The translations under genes were made by a program, and so were the position numbers. Below, in pieces: positions 22,573 through 37,503 of a stretch of DNA of 64,000 nt (position 1 is the stretch's first letter; each line of letters starts with the position of its first letter). The notes under the pieces are model-generated. The model did not search any database. It was not told the DNA's origin and was given only the letters and a program-made list of their open reading frames with translations. Origin of the DNA: Lycocorax pyrrhopterus obiensis (Eukaryota > Chordata > Aves > Passeriformes > Paradisaeidae); contig JACSVZ010000007.1 in assembly GCA_014706295.1 (NCBI GenBank), forward strand, positions 62,259,475 to 62,323,474. Direction: 5' to 3'.

Positions 22573-23005
22573 ACAATGCTCCAAGGACTGGAGCCCCTCT
22601 GCTCCTGAGCCAGGCTGGGAATGCTGGGGGTGTTCACTTGGAGAAGAGAAGGATCCAGGGAGAGCTCAGAGCCCCTTCCAGGGCCTAAAGGGGCTCCAGG
22701 AGAGCTGGAGAGGGACTGGGGACAAGGGATGGAGGGACAGCACACAGGGAATGGCTTCCCATTGCCACAGGGCAGGGATGGATGGGATATTGGGAAGGAA
22801 TTCTTGGCTGGGAGGGTGGGAGGCCCTGGCACAGGGTGCCCAGAGAAGCTGTGGCTGCCCCTGGATCCCTGGAAGTGTCCAAGGCCAGGTTGGACGGGGC
22901 TTGGAGCAGCCTGGGCTAGTGGAAGGTGTCCCTGCCCACGGCAGGGGGTGGAACAAGATGAGCTTTAAGGTCCCTTCCAACCCAAACCGTTCCATGACTC
23001 TCTGA
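22573..23005 (+). mobile_element. CR1 type A fragment
   Basis: Begins 'ggactggagcccctctgctc', ends 'aaaccgttccatgactctctg'. The sense frame keeps about 115 codons of ORF2 tail with no stop (22621-22968). Confidence 0.9.
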
Positions 23006-24562
23006 TATTTAACTCCCCTCAGCCCAGCTTTGGAATCCACATCCCCAGAGCCCCTCACCCCGTGTCGGTGCGAGGGTTCAGGGAAGCAGCTGCTGAGCTG
23101 ATATAAATAGGGAGCTTTTGGCTCCTGTTTCCAAGCGCACAAGGCAGAGCCGGCTTTGCTCCCATGGTGCTCAGTTTTCCTGAGCTCGGTGACAGAGAAA
23201 ACAATGGAGAAGATCTGAGGCGTTGGGATCCATTCTCTGCCTGCCTTTGCCTCGGTAATTTCATCTGCCCACCTCCTGCTCCTCCTCCAGCAAACCCCCG
23301 CCCCCGGGCACAGATGGAGCTGCAGCATCCACCAAGGAGGACTGGGAGAGAAAGGGAGCTGGGAATCCACTTCTCCTGCCTGCACATCTCTCTTGGAAAG
23401 CGGGATGCTCTGAGAGAAGGTGTTTGCACAGACCCTTGCAGCACAACAGGATGTTGTGAACCCTCCTGTGCTCCCCACCTCCCTGCTCCATCCCGTTCCT
23501 TCCCCAACCCCGACCACATCCCACCTGAACCTCCATAGGGTCTTCAAGTAAACAGCTCAACTCAGATCCAAGTCCCTGAGCCACCAGAGGTCACTTGGAG
23601 AAGGGTCACTCATTCCCTTTGTGCTCACTGCTGGACACGCTCCCAGCCCAGAGCCCACCACCCATGGCCACTCCCGTGTTCTTAAATGGACACCGCTCCC
23701 ATTCCAGAGCATCCTTCCCAAAATCCCTTCCCTTGTTCAGTCTCACACCAGCAGCTGCTGCTCGTTTCGATGCCCATTGCAGATAGGATCATTTGGTCTC
23801 CAGATTTCTCAGCGCAGCCAAGTTGGAGCTTGCAATTTCCTTTCAGCTGCATTAAGTTCCTGCATAATTTTCAATTCACTTCTCTTTTGTGGGGGATGAA
23901 TAGAGAAGGGTGTTCTCTGTCAAAGAAGGTTTATTAAAATGCAAATAAACTTCGAGCTGAAGGTCCATTTCCACTGAAAATCACTTACATCAACAGGGAA
24001 TATTAAATTTGGTCACAAGAAGAACTGTGGAGCAGAATAAGGAGGGGACAAAACATCTCTCGCACTAAGAGACCTTTATCCGTGGCTCAAGGCATCACTC
24101 CAAACTCCAGGCAGCCAGAGCTGGCATTTCCCATGCCAGGTGTCCTACCTGTCTCCTTGGAAGAGTTCAGGCCAGGTCGGCCACTTTTGAGGAAGGAATA
24201 AAAGCTGAGGAGAGGGTGGACACGTCCGTGGTGAGGACTCTTGGGAGCCTTGCCAAATCCAAGCAATGGCACCTCCCCATCCGCGGCTGAAGCTGCCCAG
24301 AGCTGGCACCCAACAGGCTGAGCAGGGTGGGAATGGCCATGGATTGTTTTCCAGGGGGACTGGAGGGAGCTGCTGGTGATGATGAGGAGGGAATGAGGGA
24401 GGAAGTGACCTGAGAGCTAAGAGGGGAGCAGTCTGCATGTTCCCAGCTTTCCCCCTCCTTCCAACTGCAGCAGCACCTCTGGCCGAGGTCACATCTCACC
24501 AGGGACCACCAGTGATGCTCCTGGAGCAGCACCCATCTCCCATCAAAGTGCCTGGAGAGAGG

Positions 24563-24862
24563 CTCTGGGCAAGGGATGGAGGGACAGGACACAGGGAGTG
24601 GCTTCCCACTGCCAGAGGGCAGGGATGGATGGGATATTGGGAAGGAATTCCTGGCTGGGAGGGTGGGGAGGCCGTGGCACAGGGTGCCCAGAGAAGCTGT
24701 GGCTGCTCCTGGATCCCTGGAAGTGTCCAAGGCCAGGCTGGACAGGGCTTGGAGCAACCTGGGCTAGTGGAAGGTGTCCCTGCCCATGGCAGGGGGTGGG
24801 ATGGGATGGGCTTTAAGGTCCCTTCCAACCCAAACCATTCCATGATTTCATGATTCTATTTC
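24563..24862 (+). mobile_element. CR1 type A fragment
   Basis: Begins in 'gggcaagggatggaggga' and ends with a fully preserved terminus 'ccatgatttcatgattctat'. Confidence 0.9.
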
Positions 24863-25348
24863 ATGGCACACAGACCCAATTCCTGCCATCCCAGGTGGCC
24901 ACTGCCCAAAATAACCCCCTCAAAGCTTTCCAGCACCTGGTCCTGGAAACAGGGAGGAGGAAGAAGGGAGCACATCCTGGGGGGAGTGGGAGCTGCTCTT
25001 TGCTGGGGATCCAGCACAATCCCTGCCTGCAGGGACATCCCCAGCTCTGCCGGACCCCAAGGAGCTGTGTCACTTGTTGATTGATGTCCCTGTGGCCACA
25101 TGCAGCCAGGGAGGCCAAAGCCGTGACCAGAATCCATCCAGGTTGCCATGGCAGCAGGAACAAAAAATTTTAAAAAATAAAACCAAAAAAGGACAAAACC
25201 CCAAACCTTAGGTATGAGAAAAGGGATCTCCAACGAGATAAAAAGCCAGGATGATCTCAGTGCCAACACAGACCTGGTGGAAGCTCCTGGGAGAAGAGGG
25301 AGGTGTGTTGGAACAGAGGTGGATGATGGATGGATGCAGAGCAGTCGT

Positions 25349-25370
25349 GGGAGGAGGAGGAGGAGGAGGA
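25349..25370 (+). repeat. (GGA)7 microsatellite
   Basis: About seven perfect GGA units, followed by 'aggcggg'. Confidence 0.85.
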
Positions 25371-25763
25371 AGGCGGGTGCAGCGTTACCAGTTTGTCACT
25401 CTCCTTCAGGGAGGAAACAAGCCCTTTAGAGCCTTACGAGATGTCTGGATCAGGTGGAGGCACCGCCACAGCCCAGACATTCAGAGAAATTCCCTTTTTT
25501 ACAGACAGGAATGCTGCAGTGTTTCCTTGTTTTTTCCCAATCGTTTGTGCCTCACCACTGGTTCACATCCAGTAATTGACAGAGCCCATCAAAGTGGGTT
25601 TGTTCCTTACCTGGGCTTTTCCAAGGTCTAAAAGGACTACACTGACTCATTTTAATTCCCTCAATTTTCTTTTTTAGGTTGATTTTCCCAATCCTGTTCC
25701 CCACACCCCTCTCTGCTCCCAGCAGTTCTGCACTAAGGCACAAAGTCGTGGAATCACAGTCCC

Positions 25764-25920
25764 AGAATGGTTTGGGGTGGAAGGGACCTGAAAGTCCATC
25801 CCATCCCACCCCTGCCATGGGCAGGGACACCTTTCACCATCCCAGGCTGCTCCAAGCCCCGTCCAACCTGGCCTTGGACACTTCCAGGGATCCAGGGGCA
25901 GCTACAATTTCTTTGGGCAA
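25764..25920 (-). mobile_element. CR1 type A 3' fragment
   Basis: Reversed 3' end 'gaatggtttggggtggaagg' through 'cttccagggatccaggggca' to 'tttctttgggca'. Confidence 0.87.
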
Positions 25921-27587
25921 AGAAGCCCACAAACCTTTCATTTTCCTGGCATTTTAGCAGCCCTTTCAAATGGAATGGTTGTGGGTGAAGCCTCCATACA
26001 AATGATGCCCTTTTTGCTTTGCTGGAAAGAGCCTTTGGAGTTTCCTTCCAACAAATCAAAGCCAAAAGCAGGGAGGAAGAATAAGAGTCTTCAGAAAAGT
26101 GTCCAGCAAATCCCATGGAGCACTGATGTCCTGGTGTCCATGTTTTCCTCTTTCCATGGTCCAGACCTTGCATTTCCCTCAAGCTCCTTGAGGAAGCTCA
26201 GGCTGGAGAGCTGCCTCAGCTCCAGCACGGCAAAGGCAGCCAGGGAAAACGGGGAAAGGTTTTCTTGGAGACGGCTTGATCCCTGCATCAGGGGACTGGC
26301 AGGTGACATTCCCTTGGCAGAATCCCAGGGCCTGGAGGTCTGTCTGCCTGGAGCAGCGCCCCAGGCAAGGAGTCACACGGCTCTTCTCTCCTAAAATCCT
26401 GCTGGATCACCAGCACAGCAAGGAGCCTGCGGGAGGGAAGTGTCAGCCTGTCACAGAGAGGGTGCAGCCAGGACAGCTCAGTTCCTGTGAGGTGATCAAA
26501 TAAAATGGCCCAGGAGATGTTTTCTTCCCACATCCTCTCCTCTTCACCTACTCCAACATCTACTTTCACCATGTCTGAACCAGATGGGATGCACCTCTTC
26601 CATCCCCGACTCCAGGCTGGATGCTTGGGTGCTGGACCTCCTAAATGCACAGGGAATGTGCCTGTGGTTGGGATTAACACCCCCAAAGAAGGATTTCCCA
26701 CCTTTTTGAAATTAACCTTGGCATTGGAACAGCGGGAGGTAGCAATGGTGTGTGAGAGCAGCAACACTGGATATCCATGGACACACACTGGTGAGCTCGA
26801 TGTTGTCCCAGGATGTTTCCACTGCCACCTGGGACGAGATCAAACCACAAAACCATGGAATATCTCAGTGTGCCAGTTTCTCTCTGTTTTGCCCTTTTAT
26901 TGAGATTTAAAACGCGGCTTTGCCAGCCAGAGGTGAGTCTGCAGGAGGAGTGGGCCGGCGGGAATGGGAACATGCCTGGTTTGCTTCCCTCACATCTCCT
27001 CAGCGCTTCCACCACCACCTCCTTGATTCATCGGAGCGTGTCACTGCACGGCAGCAGGCTGCTGGGAACACCCACGCCCGTGATCCGTGCTGGGAACGGG
27101 GGGGAGACGTGTCGGGAAGCAGTGATTCCTCTGGGAGGGGCGAGCGTGGGATCAGGGACAGCGATCCCACCCAGAGCTGGAGCATGGGATCCACCACCCC
27201 ATCCCAAAGGGGCAGCTTTGGGATGTAGGATTTGGGAAGAGTCTCCCTGCTGCTGTGCTTGCCACAGCCTTCAGTTTAGGAGCTGTTGGCTCCGTGAGCA
27301 AATCCATATGGAAGGGTCGATCCTGTGCCTCTGGCACAGTCTGGCCACCACCATGGCTTCGGGTCAGGTCAACTTTTGTCTGCCAGGACCTGACACGCAG
27401 CCACCAAACCTGGGATCTCAGGCTGCGTGACCCTGGGGAGAGGGATATCTCTCACAGCACCTGCCCAGGACCTTGTCCCTGCCCCTGATCCTGCCCTGTC
27501 ACCCTTGTTTTCCTTCTGGTGAGAATCCTCTTCCCCTGCTGGAGATCCTGGAAGAGAAACACGTGGTGGCACGAGCAGCAGCAAACC

Positions 27588-27703
27588 CAGGCCAGGCTGG
27601 ATGGGGCTTGGAGCAGCCTGCTCTGGTGGAAGGGCAGTGGGTTGGGACTGCATGGTCTTGAAGGTCCCTTCCAACACAAACCATTCTGTGATTCCAGTAT
27701 TCC
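27588..27703 (+). mobile_element. CR1 type A 3' tail
   Basis: 'aggccaggctggatggggct' then 'cttccaacacaaaccattct' and 'gtgattccagtattcc'. Confidence 0.85.
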
Positions 27704-28139
27704 ATGAAACTCATGCTGAGGAATGGTGGCACCTTCTGCTGACCTTGGCAGGACATTCTCAGCCTCCAGTGAAGGCTCTGCAGCAGGGGGAGCGTCCTGG
27801 AGCCTGGGCTTCACCTGAAGGCTGCTTGGAGCAACAGAAAATCTCATCCTGTGGGAATCAGCCCATCCATCTCATCCCAGCTACCATCAGGCGCCCACCG
27901 TGAAGACACCCACACCTGGGCAAGTCTCCCCAGGCTCCCATCCCGAGCCCCTGCCTGATTTCAGCTCTCTGATTTAGGAAGAGGTGATGGAGCCCTTGGA
28001 CAGAGGCACCAGTCAGGGCTGCCCCCTCCAGCAGGACCTGCACACCTGGGAGGGAGCCCCTGAAATGCTCCCGGTGTGTCTCCCCTCCAGGCTGCCTCCC
28101 ACAGAGCTGCCACCCGCACAGGCAGCTTTCCCAGCAGCC

Positions 28140-28500
28140 AGGTTTTGGATTTAGTGGTTTATTTAGTGGTTATTTCGAGCAGATGGACACCGGTTTCGTG
28201 AGTCTCCCTTCACACGCCATCACAGCAGGTGTTAAACAGCTGCTCCGAGCACCTCCAGCTCATTCCCGACATAAATCCCGAAGAAGAAGAACACGGGGAA
28301 GCGGATTGACTCCCAAAGTTATGCAAAGCATCTAACCTGGAGACAATCTTCCCCTGTAATTACTGGAATGTTAAACACCGTTACATAATGATTACAGATT
28401 CCAGGTCAGATCTTCCCTACGTCACGGAAGCATGGAGTGTTTTGACATTTATGGGAATGCTTCTTATTTTTAGTTAGTTTGGTTGCCATGGCAGCGAGAA
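28140..28500. other. Repeat-free stretch, candidate non-coding element
   Basis: Holds 'cctgtaattactggaatg', 'gttacataatgattacag' and a CRE-like TACGTCACGG near 28419. No open reading structure or repeat family recognised. Confidence 0.3.
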
Positions 28501-28883
28501 GAAATCTGCACCAGACTCAGCTATACATTAGATTTGAGCCTCCCACTTGATACATCCAAAAAAGTTTTCAGCTGCTTTCCCCCAAAGTTGTCAGCCAGAA
28601 GCTGCAAGGGGTGGAAGGAGGCTTGGAAAGAAAATATCCCACTCCATCATTTAATGGGAAAGCTGCTCCTGAAGGCCTCTGTGACACCTGGGTGACTTCA
28701 GGCACTCGTCGGCAGATAGAGCTTTATTATTATATTTAGATGTAATTGAGATTTTAGAGTTTAGAACTTCAGAATTTCGATTTTCTTTTAAGATATCTCT
28801 GTACTGCAGAGGGTAGGAGATCATTTTGAATGAGCAACTTTCTGCTCAAAGGAAGCAGAAATTGTCAGGAAATGAGAATGTCA

Positions 28884-29015
28884 GAGAATCCCAGAATGGT
28901 TTGGGTTGGAAGGACCTTAAAGCTCATCTCATCCCACTCCTGCCATGGGCAGGGACACCTTCCACTATCCCAGGCTGCTCCAGGCCCCATCCAACCTGGC
29001 CTTAGACACTTCCAG
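28884..29015 (-). mobile_element. CR1 type A 3' tail
   Basis: 'gagaatcccagaatggtttg' to 'ttagacacttccagggcagg'. Truncated inside the 3' region. Confidence 0.86.
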
Positions 29016-30064
29016 GGCAGGTCAAACAAGCCTTGAGTTGTTTGTGAAGCGAAGAAATTTTGGACAAAGCTTCCTTCTCAATGCTGAGGGCACAGGGAAT
29101 GTCCCACCTTCAGCACATCTGAACCTCCAAATGTTCCAGCTGAGTCTTTGGGCAGCAGGGGAAGGAGGATGGAGGCAAACCCAGCCTGTGGGAGGAAGGA
29201 CAGATTTTTCTGGTGGGATGAGTTTAATGTTGCTGTTCTCCAAAATGAGTCACAGGCTGGAGAAGTGGGGCATTAATCCCAGAGGAGATGAGTAAGTGGG
29301 CAGGCTGGTCAAAGGAGCATCACAATTTAGACTTGAAGCTCTACTCTTGCTGTGTATTAGCAATGGTTTCTGCTCTCTTTCGATAAAAATCAGAAATTTT
29401 CCACCAGCTCCTGGGAGTAAAAAAATAAATAAATAACTTAAAAATAAATGATGTCACCCTTGAAAGTAAGCAGCACATCGAGATTTACAGATTTTTTTCA
29501 GTACATCTCACTCTGAGGCATCATTTGAGCTTTAACCTCTCCTCTTCCAAAGTCAGACATCCCCAGATCCTGGCATCTTGCCAGCCTGGCTCATACTTGA
29601 TGGAGCAATTTTGCCACCTTATTTTCAGAAGTGATTTCCAGGAGATGTTTTTGGGAAGCATTATCCCCATGGTCACAGCTGGAATTCCTCCAGGGAGAAC
29701 AACCCCCTCCGACACCTGGGGATTTATCCTCACCCTGTGCTACCGATTAAGTGCTCGATTTAATAAGCAAAGCGTGTGCTCAGCAATTGTAATTAAAGCC
29801 TGATAGAGGAAAAAATCGTTAAATATTTCAATCAGTTACATAGTTAATGTTGCCATTAGGCTTTCTCAGGATGCAGCCTCCCTGTGCCAGAGCAAGGAGC
29901 ATCCTTGGACACCTCCACAGGTCCTTGGGAAGGGTTTGAGCAGTTATGAACCAGGGGTTGTTTCACACCCACTCCGTGTGGGTGGTGATGAACTTTGCTG
30001 GTGTTGCTCATCAGCTGAACGAGCCCTGGGTGTCTTTGTTTGGGAAGCAGAGAGATCCCTGGAT

Positions 30065-30525
30065 CACAGAGTGCCTTGGGTTGGAAGGGATCTTTAAAAG
30101 CCATTTAGTCCCACTCCTGCCATGGGCAGGGACACTGTGCATTATCCCAGGCTGCTCCAAGCCCCATCCAACCTGGCCTGGAACATATCCAGGGATCCAG
30201 GGGCAGCCACAGCTTCTCTGGGCACCCTGTGCCAGGGCCTCCCCACCCTCCCAGCCAGGAATTCCTTCCCAATATCCCATCTATCACTGTCAGTTTATAT
30301 CCACTCCCCCTTGTCCTGTCCCTCCATCCCTCATCCCCAGTCCCTCTCCAGCTCTCCTGGAGCCCCTTTAGGCCCTGCAAGGGGCTCTGAGCTCTCCCTG
30401 GAGCCTTCTCTTCTCCAGGTGAACACCCCCAGCCTGGCTCCAGAGCAGAGGGGCTCCAGCTCTCAGAGCATCTCCGTGGCTCCTCTGGACTCATTCCAGC
30501 AGCTCCACGTCCTTCTTGTGCTGAG
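30065..30525 (-). mobile_element. CR1 type A fragment, long
   Basis: Reversed 3' end near 'cttgggttggaagggatct', then the full block series to 'ctccacgtccttcttgtgct' (30506-30525), which is further 5' in the element than most copies here. Confidence 0.89.
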
Positions 30526-31924
30526 CCTCTTTGCCTGCCTCCTACACAACAGGGAAAATTCTGAGTGTTTTGCCATTGGGAAGCTTTCCTGTAACTTCCA
30601 TAATCCATCTAACCCCAGGAAACCTCATCCCTCTCCCAGGCAGCTGCAGTTCCCTGCCAGCAGTGAGGCAGCAGAGCTGGCATTGCCTTCAGCCTGCAGC
30701 AGCTCTGAGTGATGGGAAGGAACCTGTCCTGGGCAAAGGGAAACTGGTTCTGGAGAACTGGGCATCAAAATGTTCAAAATGCTCAAAAACTGGAAGGTCT
30801 GGCTACAGGCACAGAGCATTTCCTGGATCAATCACATTGGTGACACGGAGATAAAATGGGCAAAGATGCCACCTGCATTCAATGAAATCGATCATCCATA
30901 AAAATCCGGCACTTTTCCTTGCAAAGAGGAGACCTCAGAAACAAATGGGAAGGGTTTCCAACTTTCTGAGCTCCTGAAATGGTGCTTGGGGTAAATGATG
31001 TCAGCAGTAAGAAGCTCTGAGGGTTGCTCTGGGAGGCAGCTCCTGCCGGAACTCCGGGAGACCTGGAACCTTTCTAGGCATGCTGCCAGCATTCCTGACG
31101 ATGCTCTTGGCACCAGAGAGCAGAGTGACCTCAGCACCTGTCCCGCTGCCAGGAGCTGTCCCCAGGACAGGGAAATCAGGATATGCTGAAAGCTCTGGAT
31201 GACCTGGGGAAGCGGGAGGACCGTGGGGATGCGGATTTCAAGGTCGTGCACACAGGGACTCACAAACAAGGATTTCTCCTGTCAGCCAAGAGCTCATCCG
31301 TTCAAAACGATGGAGGAGGAGGAGCAGGGTGTATTGGTCGGTGACAGGAGGAATTACGAGCTGCCAATGTCTTGGAGTCATAAAAAGGCAACTCCAAGCT
31401 CTGGCTGCATCCGCTGAGATGTTCCCAGCAGGCACAGGGAGAGCCTTCCAGCACAGTGGGTTCTACAGGAACACCAGAGGCTCCGTGGTACCTCCAAGCA
31501 GGAGAGGAAACACATTCCCAGAGCCTGAAGCAGGTTTCCCACACGGCAGTGGAAGATCTGCTTGCCTCAGGTGTCTGGGAAGGAACCTCTGGGAAGGCTC
31601 TGGTGCTCCCAACCCTCTCCTCTGAGGAGCTCTGAGGCCTTGTCCACTCTGATTTATCCCTTCAAGGTGTTGTGGGCGTGGGATGAATAAAGAGACTGCA
31701 GAGTTGTTGTCTTGGTTCATTTATCTCTTTTATTTATGAGTTCTAGGCCAGCTCAGATATTTATTACGATTCACTGAGAGGATCCAACAGCCCTTATAGA
31801 GTCTAAATGACTTTAATTTATCTCAGCCCAGCGGTGGCTTCCACACTCGCCAGAGCAGAGGCTGGTTACGACAGGGGATGCACCAACAGCAGGAGATGGA
31901 GCTGCTTCTACAGCAGGAAAATTC

Positions 31925-32120
31925 AGGAAAATTTTCATCGTGGAAAAGGTGGTCAGGCCTTGGAAAGGACTGCCTGGGGAGGTTTGGAGTCCCCACCCCT
32001 GGAGGTGTCCAAGGAAGGACTGGACGTGGCACTCGGTGCTCTGGGCTGGGTGACAAGGTGGGGATCGAGGTTGGACTCAATGATCCCAGAGGTCTTTTCC
32101 AACCTCAGTGATCCCATGAT
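31925..32120 (+). mobile_element. CR1 type B 3' fragment
   Basis: 'ggtggtcaggccttggaaag', 'ggactggacgtggcactcgg', 'aggttggactcaatgatccc', 'tcttttccaacctcagtgat'. Confidence 0.88.
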
Positions 32121-33002
32121 TTGGTGTGAAGGTGAGGCTCCTGGCAAGAGCCACACGAGAAAAGCAGGAGCCAGCTGAGAACATGACAATTTCTCCATCC
32201 CTTCACTGATCGCGGCCACGTCAGACAAACGAATGCTGAAGCTGGGTCAAGTAATTATTGCAGGTTCAGAGCTGTGCAGCTCTCGGGGCAGTGACAAGTG
32301 TGACAGCCGTAAATAAAACACAGCCAGGGCGTGAGCAGCACTCGCTGCTCGCTGAGGGCTCCAGCTGCAGTGCCAAGAAGAAAACAGCTCAATGTTTATG
32401 GCCAAGGGTTGCTTCCAAAGGCACTGGCTGCGTTCCTCTTTCTGCCCATTTCCATGATCAGCGGGATCACTCCAGCAGAAAGGGCAATCCTAGACCTGCC
32501 AGGGTGAAAAATGGTCACAGGAAACAAGAGGCAAACAAGCAATGATGGTTTTACTTTGGCAAAAGGGCAGCTCGAGGAGGGAGAGCAGGGAAAAAAAATG
32601 ACCAGCTCTGAGCAGAGACACCAACAGGGAGCAAATGAGGAATGTTCAGCAGAGTCCAGGGAAGCCACGGTCAATACGGTGCCAGCAGGAACCTGAAGAA
32701 ACAGAAAGGGAAGAACAAAGCACATCAGAGTGGAAAAGAGAAGCACTCAGAAACTCCTTTTCTCCTTATCACTTGTCCTTCCTTATCAGGCTGAGAAATG
32801 GTGGTGCCTTCCTTGGGCATCCCGGCTCTTGGGCTTCCCCCTGTCTGAATATCAGTGTGGGATTCCTGCTCCCTGAATCCCAGGAACTGCATGAACCCAC
32901 TGGAGAGGGGAAGGAGCCCCTCAGTGTGTCCTGTCAAGCAAGGGACACACAGCCCGGGGTGCCCCCCAGTACTTTTGCCATCTCCCCATCGTGGAAATGG
33001 GT

Positions 33003-33440
33003 GCCATGGGCAGGGACACCTTCCACTGTCCCAGGTTGCTCCAAGCCCTGTCCAACCCGGCCTGGAACACTTCCAGGGATCCAGGGGCAGCCACAGCTTC
33101 TCTGGGAATTCTCTTCCAGGGCCTCCCCACCCTCACAGCCAGGAATTTCTCCCTAATATCTGCTCTAAACCTTCCCTCTTTTAGCTTAAATCCATTCCCT
33201 GTGTCCTGTCCCTCCATCCCTTGTCCCCAGTCCCTCTCCAGCTCTCCTGGAGCCCCTTTAGGCCCTGGAAGGGGCTCTGAGCTCTCCCTGGAGCCTTCTC
33301 TTCTCCAGGTGAACACCCCCAGGTCTCCCAGCCTGGCTCCAGAGCAGAGGGGCTCCAGCCCTTGGAGCATCTCCGTGGCTCCTCTGGACTGGCTCCAGCA
33401 GCTCCACGTCCTTCTGATGTTGGGGTCCCAGTGCTGGACA
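33003..33440 (-). mobile_element. CR1 type A fragment, 3' end missing
   Basis: Begins at 'gccatgggcagggacacc', so the last part of the 3' end is lost, and runs to 'tgatgttggggtcccagtgc'-like sequence. Nearest repeat upstream of TRIM9, about 1 kb from its start codon. Confidence 0.87.
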
Positions 33441-33559
33441 CAGCCCAAAGCCATCACGGGGGGCACAGAGCATCTGCACCAACGGGCAGCCCCAAAGGTG
33501 TGCACAGAGAGAAGGAAATAAGAGATAACACAGAGGCATTCCGAGCAATCCTATTTTTC

Positions 33560-35396
<1,837 letters not shown>

Positions 35397-35630
35397 TGAT
35401 GCTTCCCTTGGGTCCCCAAATCCAGCCCTGCCAGCTGCACCCCGCAAGCCGAGGTTCTACTAAAGGAGCTGGCAGGGCCCGGGAGTGGGTCGGGGACATC
35501 TGCGCCGCAGAGCTGGGAAAGCAACAGGGAGCGATGGGTTCGGGAGGAGGAGGGAGGCGTGAAATCCACCGCGGGGCCGTGGGAGCGGGGAGCCGTGGGG
35601 TGCCACCTCCTGCCGCACACGGAGTCACCG

Positions 35631-35666
35631 GGAGGAGGAGGAGGAGGAGGAGGAGGAGGAGGAGGG
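35631..35666 (+). repeat. (GGA)12 microsatellite in TRIM9 intron 1
   Basis: Twelve perfect GGA units about 400 bp past the exon 1 donor, still in GC-rich sequence; flanked by 'cacc' and 'ggggtgg'. GGA runs can form G-quadruplexes. Confidence 0.92.
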
Positions 35667-36534
35667 GTGGCAGTGGGCAGCCAGGAGGCTGTCCCTGAAT
35701 ACCGATCAGCTGCTCCCGAGCGCACTCATTCCCACACGCGTCCACGCTGGAGGAGAGGGTCCCAGCGCTTGAGGCAGGGATGTGGCCATCATCAGCTTCG
35801 GCTCCATCCATCCCTCTGCCTCCCTCCCTCCCTCCTCGCACCAGTGACCGGAGGAACTGGGGCAGAAGTGACTGGGACACGGGCGGACAGGGCACAAGGG
35901 GATGGGCGTCATTCCTTGGATGAACATCGACATAATTGGCCCCCACTCCAACAAATTGGAGCAGGTGGGGGGACCTGTGGCAGGGAGCTGGCGGGGGGGG
36001 TGACCTCCTAGTGGAAGGGACTGGGCTGGATTGCTTTCCAGGAATATCTCGGGATGCTCTGGCAGGTTGTGTGGCAGCGATGCCGATCTCTGGGCTGCAC
36101 CCCGAAATGGGTCAGTGGGTGCATGCAGGAACAAGCTGTTGCTTGTCACGGTGCCCCAAAAAGGGAGGTGACAACATGATGCTGTGGGGAGAAGGGTTTG
36201 GTGGTGCTTGTTGCTGCTGGAAGGGGCTTCTCCTGACCCCCTTTTGCTGGGAGCGGGGACAACTCCTCTCTGGATTTTCCGTGCTCTTATGGAAATGTGC
36301 CAGAGCAGATGGGTGCCCTTGTCCCTGTACGTGGGGTGCAGTCACTGATCCCAGAATTGGTGGCATCCAGCTGCTGTGGGATGCCCAGGAGCAGCATGGC
36401 ACAGGTAACTGGGGACCTGCTCACAGGAGCGCAGGGAGGCTGGAGGAGGGAGGCAGAGGATGGAGCCTGGCTCTTGTGATGTGGAGCAGGTGGATGAGAA
36501 GCAGCAGGCAGAGACTGGAACACAGGGAATTCCA

Positions 36535-36680
36535 CCTGAACGTGAGGGAGAACTTTACTGTCCAGAAGCTGTGGCTGCCCCTGGATCCCTGGAAGTGTCC
36601 AAGGCCGGGTTGGACAAGGCTTGGAGCAACCTGGGATAGTGGGAGTGGGGTTGGAATAAGATGAGCTTTAGCTTTTCCTT
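36535..36680 (+). mobile_element. CR1 type A 3' fragment
   Basis: 'ctgaacgtgagggagaactt' region joined directly to 'cagaagctgtggctgcccc' (about 30 bp of the usual block deleted), ending in a diverged tail 'tttccttccaaatccc'. Confidence 0.8.
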
Positions 36681-37253
36681 CCAAATCCCTCTTCCCAGGG
36701 GAGAGCTTTAGCCATGCACTGTTGCATTGATGTTGCTGACAGATGTGGAGCTGTAACATTATTTCAAACAATGATTTTCACGCGGAGTTTTGGAAATTGG
36801 ACAGTGAAGTCTCACCTGCCTCAGGTGAGCTGTGTTTCTGCAGGGGTTCACTGGTGTTCCCTGGTGTTTGTTTGTGTTTTAGGGAGGGGAAAAGAGTCTG
36901 TGGAGTTAAATGTGGTGTTAAGGAACAATTGAAGGAGTGATTTCAGGGCCAGAGCTCAGATTGCTCCTTGAGATGCCATCCAACAAAATCAGGGGAAGAG
37001 GTTATTCACCTTGATTTTTGTTACCAGAAAAAATAAAATACAGAATCAATACGCACGATTTCCAAGCTTGACCCTGGTTGGGACCGGGCGTTAGGAACTG
37101 AACCACCTGTGGATTGGAGTGGTGATCCTCTTGTAGAAGTATCTGGTGTCATTTTTTGAGGGGACAGATTTGCTGAAAGAGTGCCTGTTCCTTTTTTGGC
37201 TGATCTTTCCTCTGTGATGAGCAGTGTAGTGATAGCTACAGCTCACAGGAGAG

Positions 37254-37503
37254 GATCATGGAATGGTTTGGGTTGGAAGGGATCTTAAAGAACATCCAGT
37301 CCCACCCCTGCCATGAACAGGGACGCCTTCCACTATCCCAGGCTGCTCCAAGCTCCGTCCAGCCTGGCCTCGGACATTCCAAGGATCCAGGGGCAGCCAC
37401 GGCTTCTCTGGGCCACCTGTACCAGCCCCTCCCCACCCTCCCAGCCAGGAATTCCTTCCCAATATCCCATCTAAACCAACCCTCTTTTAGCTGACACCCA
37501 TCA
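37254..37503 (-). mobile_element. CR1 type A 3' fragment
   Basis: 'gatcatggaatggtttgggt' to 'ccaaccctcttttagctgac'. 3' end intact; antisense to TRIM9. Confidence 0.88.

Noticed and set aside
22666..23547. 293-codon open frame on the minus strand
   Set aside because: About a third is the antisense of a CR1 copy; the rest has no recognisable similarity.
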